64,000 nucleotides of DNA from Porphyridium purpureum. Its lineage: Eukaryota; Rhodophyta; Bangiophyceae; Porphyridiales; Porphyridiaceae. The stretch spans positions 1,550,001 through 1,614,000 of the forward strand of contig VRMN01000001.1 in NCBI GenBank assembly GCA_008690995.1. The letters are read 5' to 3'. Both the position numbers and the translations under genes were made by a program. This document shows positions 47,697 through 57,551 of the stretch, in pieces; within the stretch, counting starts at the first letter, position 1, and the number at the start of each line of letters is the position of its first letter. The notes under the pieces were generated by a model, which saw only the letters and a program-made list of their open reading frames with translations, was not told the DNA's origin and ran no database searches.

Positions 47697-48656
47697 TCAC
47701 TTCTGGAGCGCTTCTAAAGCTAGTCCTGCCAGATCTATCGCGTCATCTAAGTATGCCAAAGCTTCCATGACCTCTTCGTCCATGCCGTTCAGCTCGGAAT
47801 ACCCTGTATCTTTGGCGATAATCTCCACATTGCGACGATCAGCGCCATTAAAGAAGACCACCCGATTGCCGAAAGCTCGATCTTTGAGTGCCTGGATGGC
47901 TGTGCGAAGATCATTAACAGTCTCAGCCACGGATGCTGCTCTTGCAGAGTGAGGCAGCAATTCAATTCGCATAGCATTCTTGCTCAAAGCAAGCAAAGCC
48001 ATGCAATCGCCACTTCCAAGCAGCGCAAATAAATCATCCCACGCCTTGCGCCGGATGAGCGCTCGCGCTTCGGTGTCCAAAACTTTGGCCACGCCCGCCA
48101 CGGTCTTTGTTAGCTCGTCGACTGTCTGGGGGGTACCCAGTTTCTCACTAGCGCTCGAACTGGTGCTGCTAGGTCGCGATTTTTGGGACTGATCCAAAAG
48201 AAAGCTGCCGCCAGAGCGTTTCACGGATCCTTGGCCGCCCGCGTACTCGTCAAGCGTAGGCACCGCCGCACGGGCATGTTGCGGGTGCACCGCGACGCCG
48301 CTGATCCCAACAAGAAGAATCCGACGCAACAAGTCACGTCGCGTGGCATGCGCGTCTCCTGCGCACATGGCCACGCCCACACGAGCATGTGTGCGAAGGA
48401 CAAGAACGGAAGCGAAGGCTTCAGAAGAAGACTCTCTGATCATGTCGTGTCCTTGCCGGGGCTCATCACCCGCGTCCTCCTCAGATGATGAGATGCCTTC
48501 AACCATTCGGGTTAAAAGCGAGGGGACTTTGGCGACCCTGGTCTGTGTATGTAGATATTCGTGTGTATGGGGGCTTACGACAGCTGCACTTGAGGAAACA
48601 ACATGCCAATGCGCTACGAGTTCGGATTCTTTTTGGCGTGCTCTCACATGGTGCAT
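47697..48656 (-). CDS. Predicted thylakoid-lumen protein with twin-arginine signal
   Basis: 319 residues from the ATG at 48656, though 48506 (MVEGISSSEE) and 48443 (MIRESSSEAF) are reasonable alternatives. The middle holds HATRRDLLRRILLVGISGVAVHPQHARAA, a twin-Arg motif, hydrophobic core and A-x-A cleavage site, preceded by a Ser/Arg-rich stretch: the bipartite plastid plus Tat lumen signal. The mature part (VPTLDEYAGG onward, about 190 residues) is soluble, with a Ser-rich linker then helices (RRKAWDDLFALLGSGDCMALLALSKN, TVNDLRTAIQALKDRAF, VMEALAYLDDAIDLAGLALEAL). A four-helix PsbQ-like bundle is conceivable but not shown. Photosystem-related function is inference. Confidence 0.65.
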   Translation of the reverse strand: MHHVRARQKESELVAHWHVVSSSAAVVSPHTHEYLHTQTRVAKVPSLLTRMVEGISSSEEDAGDEPRQGHDMIRESSSEAFASVLVLRTHARVGVAMCAGDAHATRRDLLRRILLVGISGVAVHPQHARAAVPTLDEYAGGQGSVKRSGGSFLLDQSQKSRPSSTSSSASEKLGTPQTVDELTKTVAGVAKVLDTEARALIRRKAWDDLFALLGSGDCMALLALSKNAMRIELLPHSARAASVAETVNDLRTAIQALKDRAFGNRVVFFNGADRRNVEIIAKDTGYSELNGMDEEVMEALAYLDDAIDLAGLALEALQK

Positions 48657-49308
48657 TCCCCGAAACAGAGACAGACCATGAAGAAAGAAAATACATGCGG
48701 TGTTTCGAAAGGATCAAGGTGAAGCTGTGCTGCGAGCACACAAGGGGCCTGACGCTCCGATTTTTCAGGCCCTTTCGCTACTCATTGGTCACAATCACGG
48801 CCTGCAAAGCTTGACGATGAGAAAGTTGCAGCATGATGGACGCCGAGTCGTTGCAGCAATGAGCACGATACGTTCAGATGTCCGAATCAAGGCACTGTCG
48901 ACCTATGTGCAGGTCCAGTGATCGGGACTGGCTACATACCGACATTATGGCGCTGTTATCATGCCGCGGGAAGGACTGGCTGCATCCCATGTGATGCCGC
49001 TTGCATTGGTCTGCACAACTCTACCCGATGCTTACATCGTGCGTCTTGCCGCGAGCGTGATTCTGCACAACACCGTCGAATGGATGCATACTGACCTCGT
49101 GGCACTCGCGATCTTCTGCACAGCTCTGCCTGTTGTCAACCTAGCTACGTTGGGTTACTTGTGTATTTATCTTGTACGTGACGCTACACACCCGCGGGGA
49201 CGCCGTTTGTGTCACAGGCACACAGCTATTGTGCGACGTCCACGTTTACGCGCATGAACTTGAAAGGCAGGCGCTCTACCAAGTAGGATCACCCCCAAGA
49301 GCATCCAC
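48657..49308. other. Intergenic region, no supportable gene
   Basis: 650 bases. One plus-strand frame (48961-49257) has a hydrophobic, Ala/Leu-rich stretch but no family match and no clear promoter or partner; not called. Confidence 0.4.
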
Positions 49309-51216
49309 CTACAATGTATTGATTTCACCCATGATATGAACGGTGCGTCCGCCGAACAGTCCGCTGACGGAAGCCTCGACGCTGCCTTTCAAACGTTTTG
49401 TGCTCTCGATGAGCTGTGCCAGCGCTTTGCTCGCGGACGCGAGCTCTTGCTTTGCGTCAGCACGCTTCTCTTCCCTCAGCACAATCGATCTGGACAGTTT
49501 GTCGTTCAGGCGCCGCTCATCCTCCATCGACTTGCTGATGCGGGCAAGAAGTTTGCGGCTCTTCGCCATTCGGATCCAGCGAGCATTATGTTCTGATTCA
49601 AGCAGATCCAGCGCCGAGCGCACCGCGTCGTGCATGCGGGCAAGATCTTGTGTGGTGCTCAGGCGCAAAATATCTGGCGCATGGCGGTCATCAATCGCTG
49701 CAAAAGAAAGCGCGTCCGAGCCGGCACGCGGACGAACAGGGGGTCCTCGAGTATCCGTGTTCTCTAAAAACAAGGCCATTCGATAGGACAAGAAGCTCGA
49801 CAGCTCGTGCAAATCATTCAGGTACTCGGACCGGACGCGATCATTTTCGAGCGAACAAGTTTGCTCGTGGGATAGTGTGCTCTGTTGCAGCGTCGCAGCC
49901 GTTTCAACTTCGACCGAATCACCCCAATCAATGTCAACAGTTGACGCTGTTGCTTCTGGAACAACCTGAATGGCGCCGTCATCGCCTGAGCCGACACTTT
50001 GACCGGGCGCTGCTCGATTGACGTTGACCTCTGACGATAAAGTAGGCTTCTCGTTCCAATCAATTTCGACCGCTGCTGGATTCAAAGCGCTATCGTCGCC
50101 CTGAGCTTGCGCTCCATGATCTGCCGCGGTTGACGCCAACGACACAACATCGCCCCAGTCAATTTCAACGCTATCTGCATTCGCGCTGGTGCCGCCGTGT
50201 GTCGAGCCCCCGACGACAGCAGGCACCACAAAATCTGTGGCTCCCCAGTCGATCTCTACAACGCCACCTTGAGCGCTGCCCGGGACGTTATCATGATCCA
50301 ATGCCTCCGGAGCCGTGCCGTCCTGCAGCACAGGCAAAGCGTGCAACTCTTCGTCCGGACTGGAAGCACTTATGGCTTTCAGGGCTTTGAGCAAGGTCAA
50401 GGACTCAATAGTGTGTTGCTTTTCACACTCTGCGTTTTCTGACTCTTTCGGCAGATCCGATGCACCCGTGGGTGCATCAGCAGTGCGCCGAGTCCGCGCA
50501 TACTGCACAAAGTTGAGATAATATCTGATTGCTTGTTCCAAATCTGCGTTGCTCGATGCGAAACGCGTCGCGTCGTACAGAATGCGTTTGAGATGAGTCT
50601 GCATATTGGATTCGATCTGCTGCTGCATCGACGCATTGCTCTGCTCATCTAAGCCAAGACTGGCCATTTTTTCGGAAAGTCGGTTCCGCGCTTGCGCAAT
50701 CGTAACATCCAGCTCGCTCTGCTTGCGAACCGAGTCTGAAAGCGTCGATTGCAACTTTGTCACCTTTTTCTTCAGGTTCGGGATGACCATGTCTGCAAAG
50801 CGAGACAAAATCAGAGCACCGTGCGCAAGAAAAATATTCTCACTCTCCAGGCCTTTGACAATATCTGCTAGCGCACGCGGGATTTCCTGCTTGTAACGTC
50901 CAAACAGGTCCTTTTCCTTGCCGTAAGCCTCGCCTGACAAGTCCAGCACTTCGTTTCGAAGCGTATAGTAGTCAACATTTTCGTCTCCGAGAATGGCAAG
51001 AAGACGCCGCACTGCTTGAGCCTTGTTGCTTTGCCCATTACCGGCGAGGCTCTCGTTCGTAGCCGTGATACCACTCTCTTGCGCCGCAAGCTCTCGCACG
51101 TGCGCCAGCGCCTCTCGCGTGCGCCGCAAGGTCACGTGGTAGTTTCGCGGAACAAGCTTGCGATCAAGCAGCCAGTCCAGCAGCTTGGTGTACTGGATGT
51201 CGATCGGGATCTCCAT
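49309..51216 (-). CDS. CDK5RAP3: CDK5RAP3 / C53 homologue with four IDW motifs
   Basis: 635 residues. C53, with UFL1 and DDRGK1, forms the UFMylation E3 complex at the ER and acts as an ER-phagy receptor. The N-terminus is diagnostic: PIDIQYTKLLDWLLDRKLVP, VDYYTLRNEVLDLS, KEKDLFGRYKQEIPRALADI, VIPNLKKKVTKLQSTL, followed by coiled coil. The central disordered region carries four repeats of the ATG8/UFM1-binding motif: VEIDWGATDF (about 320), VEIDWGDVVS (about 352), VEIDWNEKP (about 385) and VDIDWGDSVEV (about 429). The C-terminal coiled coil resumes at about 450. In plants and animals this region has three such motifs, so four here is notable. ATG at 51216. Confidence 0.92.
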   Translation of the reverse strand: MEIPIDIQYTKLLDWLLDRKLVPRNYHVTLRRTREALAHVRELAAQESGITATNESLAGNGQSNKAQAVRRLLAILGDENVDYYTLRNEVLDLSGEAYGKEKDLFGRYKQEIPRALADIVKGLESENIFLAHGALILSRFADMVIPNLKKKVTKLQSTLSDSVRKQSELDVTIAQARNRLSEKMASLGLDEQSNASMQQQIESNMQTHLKRILYDATRFASSNADLEQAIRYYLNFVQYARTRRTADAPTGASDLPKESENAECEKQHTIESLTLLKALKAISASSPDEELHALPVLQDGTAPEALDHDNVPGSAQGGVVEIDWGATDFVVPAVVGGSTHGGTSANADSVEIDWGDVVSLASTAADHGAQAQGDDSALNPAAVEIDWNEKPTLSSEVNVNRAAPGQSVGSGDDGAIQVVPEATASTVDIDWGDSVEVETAATLQQSTLSHEQTCSLENDRVRSEYLNDLHELSSFLSYRMALFLENTDTRGPPVRPRAGSDALSFAAIDDRHAPDILRLSTTQDLARMHDAVRSALDLLESEHNARWIRMAKSRKLLARISKSMEDERRLNDKLSRSIVLREEKRADAKQELASASKALAQLIESTKRLKGSVEASVSGLFGGRTVHIMGEINTL

Positions 51217-53871
51217 CTTCCTTCTTCTACGCCGACCGTGAAGAGCTCACCGTGCGCAAGTTCTCACCAAACACCGCACGCTAGGGGGACTTCCGGCTTA
51301 AGCGCGCTGCGCTGTTTGCGGCATGTGAGAGTGTAAGGAGCGCTCAAAAGCCCGAGCCGGTACAGACCCGGCCCTGACCCAAACGCGCGCGGGGTTGTTG
51401 AAGACCGACGATTGGCGAACTGTCGACTTTCACCCCGTGAATTTTGAAGCCTCGGACTGCGGTGACGGATGTGGTGACGACGACAGCGGGACAACGAGAG
51501 TTCTTCATTGTCTTGCGTGTCGCATCCACGCCAGGTCTTGGTCTTTCTGGACGAGACAGGTGTGCTGGACAGGGCAGATATGTAGATTGCGCTAGAATGT
51601 GTTCTTAATGTGGCTACGCTGGACGCTATCCAGGGCTGCGGTCGCGCCCGCGAAACATGAAGAGCTGCCGGCGTAGCGCATACTTCTGCTCGGCGCAGAG
51701 GCGTACACCAGTTTAAGACTGGCTCGGAGGTGCTGGGCCGTGTATCCACGGTACTTTGTTCCTGATTTGACATTTTGCGACGGTTGTTTGTTTCGATTTC
51801 TGCACGGTTTCCTCTTCGCACCGTATGATCGGCTGGTTCGCGTCGCATGTGCACGTGCGTGGATTGTGCCATCAACAAGGGCAATGTTGAATGCGGACCG
51901 ACAGGACAAACGGACAAAGAACGACGCTAAAAACCTCTACGTGGGGGAATGCAGGGTGGCGGAGACGTGGAACGAGCGGAACCAGATGTGAACGCTCGAC
52001 GCGCACCGAAATGGCGGAATGGCCTGCAAAACAGACCAAACAGATCTCATAGCGACGGCAAAAAACCAGCGCGTGAAATGCAGTCCGGGCTTCTGTGCTT
52101 GCGTCTCGTTTGCCCGTGGCGCCTTGCTTGGGCTATTGTTTTGGTTTTAGAGGCAGAAACGGCGTGAACCTCATAAGTTGGTACAACGACTGCGGAGATA
52201 CGAATCCAGGAACAACTGGCGACGCGATTGAAGCCCGTCACACGGGAAGGACATGACCCGCTCGTAGGCACGATGAGTGGTTCACGGTGAGTTCCGAGGC
52301 TCTTCTGTCAAGCGCCGTGGATTCGTTTGGACCCTGCTTGCATGTGTTGTTGGCTCTTTCCGTTGGCAAGTTCCGCAGCAGCGGTGGGTTGTCCTATGGA
52401 CAGACCAGATACAAGGCTTACAGGTCACGCTGAACCCAGAAGTGAATCGCATGAAATTGTCGCTTTGAAGCCAGGGCTAGAGCGCGAGACCAAACGCTTT
52501 GCAAGCCGTTGATCAGGTCCAAAAGGGACTCAACCCGATCGCTGGCGCCGTTGGAGGGCTCGGAGCGTCAAGTTTGGTGCGTGTACTGATGGATTCGAGA
52601 GCGACGCGAGCCCGAGACCGCCAAGCTTTTATGCATGGCAGATGACCTCGATGACATTCTAGGATCACATGACACGGAGCGTGCGTAGCTACTTGCAGCT
52701 TTGCTCGTTGCGTATGCCGCGACGCCCCTGTCAGAATCGCGTGAGTACGTGAACTACCTCATTCTTTCCGCGACGTCTTTCGCAAGGGATCAAAGGACCG
52801 ATCCGTACAAGGTGTGCTGAAGAACAGTCACAGCGCATCGAGCAGGGCAAACGCGACAATCTTTGTCAGGCTGGGCGCCGAGACTCAAATGAGGGCCTGA
52901 ACCCCAGACAAATGGAGCGATACCATGAAGTCACATGGGCACGAGCCCCAAATGCGAGAAGCCGAATCTCCAATGGTTGGAGGGGATTCACAGGATTTTC
53001 TATTGGGCACCGAAAATGTTGAACGCGCTCATGCATGCGCTTCTCTGCGCGCCATTGTGCGCGCAACTTGTGCTCGTGGAACCCGAAACCGGGTTCCCAC
53101 CGAGCTCACTCGAACCCTTCCGCGGCACGTTGATGTGGCGGCCGAACCACACGGCCGACTCCCGTACACCAGCGAGCTCGCACACGGCCATTCCGGGCCC
53201 GCGCCGAGGCAATTGACACGCCCGTGCGCACGCGACGAACGCCGATCCGTCCGCCCCAAAGTCCCGCGGATCATGCGTCGCAGCCACGGCTGCCACCATG
53301 TGACACAGTGACACGTGACGCGCTTACACATCCGATTACGTGGCGACGTGCGCGCCAACCGCGCCGATTTTTTGTGGTGATTTTCGCACCCCCGTGGAAA
53401 TCGGCGGGGCGGGTGAGCGCGTGAGCGGCGATCACCCGCGCGTGCGCTTTTGTATCAGTCTGTCTGTGCGGTTGCATGCGTGCCGTGCGTGAATGAAGTG
53501 GCGGGTGAGCTTGGCGTTTCTCTATCGCGCGATGATGTAACCGTGCATCATGCACGTGAAAAGGGGAGAGGGGGGCTTGTGGTCACGGCCTTGCGTTTTG
53601 TGATGAGACGGAATCCCGCGAGCGCTGACATCTCAGGTGGAACCTTTGATCCGCGTTCATGTCGATTTGGCCACGCAAAGGTTACATGCCGCGCGCCCAT
53701 GTGCCGGCCGTGCATCCGTCGACCGCTGGACGCGCGTGGCTTATAAAGCGCATGCGCACAGCTTGTCTCTTTGGCGGCCGCGGGGGTTGGAAACGCGTCC
53801 GACACGGAAAGAGCATTGAGGGAGAAGCGCAGAGCAAACGAAACAAAGACAAGAGAAAACGAGCCGTGAGC
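51217..53871. other. Long region with no supportable gene
   Basis: 2.65 kb. Open frames are short and compositionally random on both strands. No tRNA, LTR or tandem repeat was seen. It may hold decayed sequence, but nothing could be aligned to elements elsewhere in the window. Confidence 0.4.
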
Positions 53872-54051
53872 ATGTCGAACGCACAGGTGCCGACTACAAG
53901 TAGTGCCGCGCAATTCGAAATCAAGTTTCATGTGCTGGAGCGCATGCCAAAGGAGCTGCAGTATTCACGGATTTCAAAGTTTCAGCCGACTTTGCCAGTC
54001 ATACCGGAAGCCGATGATGAGGCCGACATCCCAGACGGAGACAAGGAATAG
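53872..54051 (+). CDS. Possible 59-residue protein
   Basis: From the ATG at 53872 (MSNAQVPTTSSAAQFEIKFH) to the stop at 54049-54051. The sequence is VLERMPKELQYSRISKFQPT then LPVIPEADDEADIPDGDKE, a compact basic middle and acidic tail that looks more protein-like than neighbouring frames. It is preceded by a purine-rich leader (53815-53870, GAGG..GAAGCGCAGAGCAAACG) typical of a 5' UTR. No family recognised. The frame continues upstream to 53659 with Arg-rich filler. Low confidence. Confidence 0.4.
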   Translation: MSNAQVPTTSSAAQFEIKFHVLERMPKELQYSRISKFQPTLPVIPEADDEADIPDGDKE

Positions 54052-55303
54052 CTGTGCTTGCATATTGAAAAGTATTCAACTGTTTATATAAATGAAAAGG
54101 AAGGCGGAACTTGCTGGCGTCTCTGTTGCTGTGAAATTCCCTCGGTATGTGCTGGCCTGTCCGGCGGCACCACTTCAATTGGCACCATCGGCAAAACCAG
54201 AACGAGAGAACGACGAACACACCAGTGAGCGACCTCACATTCTCCCCGAACTGCTCGAGTCCTGTTTTCTCCCCGAGGAAAAGCGCAGCAGATGAAGACA
54301 TGCGTTGCATTGTCGGTCTGATGAGCCACGGGATTGGATATGCAGGTCGCCAATTCATTCTTGCACTTTGTCCATTCCCGCATGTGACACTATTCAGCTT
54401 GCAGTGGATAGCCGTAACGTGATCAGTAAAGTGCGCCTTCCACCGAAGACCAGGTCTTGGGGACACCCAAGCCTATGCACCGTGGTGCACAGCATCCCCG
54501 GGGAATCGTTCTGAGGCACCTTCAAACTTGCACATGTAGAGAGGTACGATAAGTTCCGAAAAGTAGATGGATCTACGAAAGCCATGCATCAGTAGCTAAA
54601 TCTCAACGACGTGCGCTTTCCTGGCCGATCAATGTCAAGCCTTCGGCCCTTGCAAATCAGTCAAACATGCAGCTCAAACTTGGCGCACCCGCGATGCAGT
54701 CGCGGCGGCGACAGCGCTAAGACACCATCCGCCAACTGTGCGCCTCTACGCACTTCGGGCAGCACAGCTGCTCGGCCCGCCACACCCACTTGTTCACAGA
54801 GTGGCTGGATGCGCCCCGGTCCTACATACTGCTGTGGTCGTTCACTTGTTCGAGGCACTACGTGCAAACGTGTTTCCAACGAGCGCGTCGAGTTCGTAGA
54901 ATGGCATTTGCAACATGATGGCGATTAGAGCACAAATGATATGGCCGCTGACCAACTCTCGATTGACTGCGCCAGTGTTGTAGGAAACGCCTTCCCACTC
55001 TGTGTGCACCGCGTGTCACAGTCCCTCGACTGTACACACACGGTGCTCACCTCCTGTTCTTCCTTGCTGCCAAAGGACCGTTGTGCAGCTTCCCAACACC
55101 TTGTAGGCTCTTTCTTCTTCGTCAACGGTGCCCTCTTTATTTCGGCTCACTCTAATCTAACACCTGTCGAACGTACTTTATATACCTTTCTGTCCAAAAC
55201 GGTCCGCTCGAGAAAACGCCCCCTCAGGCGCAAAAAACTCTGCGTCCGTTCCCGTCACGACCCCCTGGACGGTCGCACAACCGAATTATTGTGGGCCACG
55301 ACA
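54052..55303. other. Intergenic region; right end may hold a Copia 3' LTR
   Basis: No gene seen. On the minus strand, 55190-55120 has a GGTATATAAAG TATA-like box and an AATAAAG signal, and a purine tract (GAAAGAGGGCG) ends the Copia fragment at about 55310. These fit a 3' LTR of that fragment between roughly 54975 and 55280, but no second copy is present to prove it. Confidence 0.35.
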
Positions 55304-56263
55304 CTACTGTGCGCCCTCTTTCACGTCAGCAAGCTCTGGCGCGCCCTGTTCCTCATCAGCAGGTTCATTCGCGTGCGTTCGGCTCGACCCATTTGCACGA
55401 AGTTCACACAGTCGCTCTTCTTTCTGTGCGAGCCGAACGCTGGTTGATTGCTTAATTTGCTGCTCGATCACCAAGTTAATTGTACCGTCCTTCAGAAGTC
55501 GAAGTAGCGCCTTGTTTGGTTCCGCTTTTGTAAGTCCGTCGGCTGGATTTCCTTCCGACCTCACCCACTTAATACTCACAACTTCCTCATTCTTGAAAGC
55601 CTCTCTTAAGACAGAAATATCCAGCGCAAGCCTTTTCTCCGCCGGAAGTCTGTCTGTTGATATTGCATCGAATATGGACCTGCTGTCGGTCACCAGGCCC
55701 AGGGGTAAGTCCATCCCGATACTCCGCAGCGTTGTTTGAATAAAGATCCCAGCGTCGAAACCCTCAGCTAAGGCAAGGATTTCCGCACCCAGGACGGAGC
55801 GGGTAATTCTTCTCGCCTTCTTGGATCCCCACAGTAAGGGTACAGCATGACCGTTGTCGTTGACCACGCACACAATGTATCCCAGCTGACTCGAAAGATC
55901 TTGGTTATTTGCGAATGCCGCATCCGCAAACACTTCGATTCGCAGTGCCCGATCCGTTGTATCCTCGCCGCGAAGACCTCGTATTAGAACGGATCCGTCC
56001 CAATGTCTCATCGCTTTTTTTACCCTCTTGAGTAGCTCGTCTACTCTCGTCTGATCGTAACTCACGTCTGTTACTTGCATCAATTGCGCGCAGAGGTAGT
56101 TTAGATCCGCTCTGGTGCCATTCACTAACCAGCTCAACTTACCACGTAGTGACCTTAAGGATGAGAAATCGTGAGCTTCAAGAACGTCGATTGGCGTTTG
56201 TTTGATGGTCAGACCGTCTTCGACCTCGCGCACTTGCATTCCAGCGAATGAGATGGCGTTGTC
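55304..56263 (-). mobile_element. Copia-type pol fragment (RNase H end)
   Basis: A fossil fragment of about 320 codons with the late RT-connection and RNase H parts of a Copia-type pol: LRSLRGKLSWLVNGTRADLN, EVFADAAFANNQDLSSQLGY, SVLGAEILALAEGFDAGI and the ADGLTK end motif. The family differs from the Copia element at 24-36 kb. It is cut at its upstream side by the LTR of a Gypsy-2 element at 56264; the rest of the Copia element would lie beyond the window. Confidence 0.8.
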
Positions 56264-56556
56264 TGTTACCAATGCTGTGCCTTTTACTCTGCTTCTTCTT
56301 ACCTCTTCTGTCTCCGAGCAAGACCTGACCGGCTAGTCCGGGCAGGCGCGTCGCCTTTTTATACCCTTACTTCCGCTAGGGACAGCAAGGCGCCAAGAGA
56401 AATGACAATGCAAACCATTGGCATTTCTGCGCGCGTCTAGAAGGTTCTGGAACCTCTAGAAGCTTCTAGAAACGGTTAAACGGTCTACCGGTTTAGCGGC
56501 TTACCGGTTTCGGACTAACCGAACCGTTCTAGGTGACTGGGGTCGAACGGATAACA
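56264..56556 (-). repeat. Gypsy-2 (outer copy) 3' LTR
   Basis: 293 bp, TG...CA ends, followed inside by a purine tract (minus strand, AAGAGGGGGGGAGA). It shares the heat-shock-element cluster (about 56439-56471) and the TATA box with the inner LTRs but differs from them in several bases. Confidence 0.92.
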
Positions 56557-57134
56557 TCTCCCCCCCTCTTGACTCGACGTCTCGGCGAGACTCCAAACTA
56601 AGTTGCATTCTTGGCTCGAGGAACCCGCGCTCCGGGAGAAAACCTCTGCCTAGCAAACTTCTCACAGTACCCAAGTCATTCAGAGTCAGACTCTTCGATA
56701 ATTTTCAACAAGTCGGGCTCAGAATCGGACGCCGGCATTTCGTCGGGTACTTCTTCATCATTTTCCCCTGCCATGTATTCTTCGCGTCCATAGTATGGCC
56801 TCAGATGCTGGATCGGAAAAACATCATGACAAGCCACACCCTCGGGCAAAATCACTCGGTAAGCATGCGAGCTTACCTTCTCAATGACAGGCACCGGACC
56901 AAGAAACTTTGGTGCCGCCAAATCACTCTTGTTCGGCCGCATTTGCGGCGCCGTGACCAACACTTGATCACCAACTTGAAACTCCCGGGCATCCTTGCGT
57001 CGATCGAAGAACTTCTGCATTCTCCCTTGGGCTTCGATCAAATTGTCGCGGACTTCTTCATGGACTTTGCACAGGCGAAACCAGTGCTCCGCCATGTCCT
57101 TCGTCTGTCCGTCACGCGCAGGCGTCCACCCTTC

Positions 57135-57432
57135 TGTTACCAATGCTGTGCCTTTATTCTCTGCGTCTTCTTTCTTACCTCTTCTCTCTCCGAGCAAGAC
57201 CTGACCGGCTAGTCCGGGCAGGCGCGTCGCCTTTTTATACCCTTACTTCCGCCAGGGACAGCAAGGCGCCAAGAGAAATGACAATGCAAATCATTGGCAT
57301 TTCTGCGCGCGTCTAGAAGGTTCTGGAACCTCTAGAAGCTTCTAGAAACGGTTAAACGGTCTACCGGTTTAACGGCTTACCGGTTTCGGATTAACCGAAC
57401 CGTTCTAGGTGACTGGGGTCGAACGGATAACA
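57135..57432 (-). repeat. Gypsy-2 (inner copy) 3' LTR
   Basis: 298 bp, TG...CA, identical by eye to 62307-62604. Confidence 0.93.
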
Positions 57433-57551
57433 TCTCCCCCCCTCTTGGCTCGACGTCTCGGCGAGACTTCAAACTAAGTTGCATTCTTGGCTCGAGGAAC
57501 CCGCGCTCCGGGAGAAAACCTCTGCCTAGCAAACTTCTCACAATTCCCAAG

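Noticed and set aside
48961-49257. Hydrophobic 98-codon frame between the lumen-type gene and C53
   Set aside because: Weak HEAT-like or membrane-like look only; no start context, neighbour logic or family match.
52277-52900. Possible decayed gene (stretch reading QQRWVVLWTDQIQGL and following frames)
   Set aside because: No consistent similarity to any gene in the window or any family I can name; may be chance.
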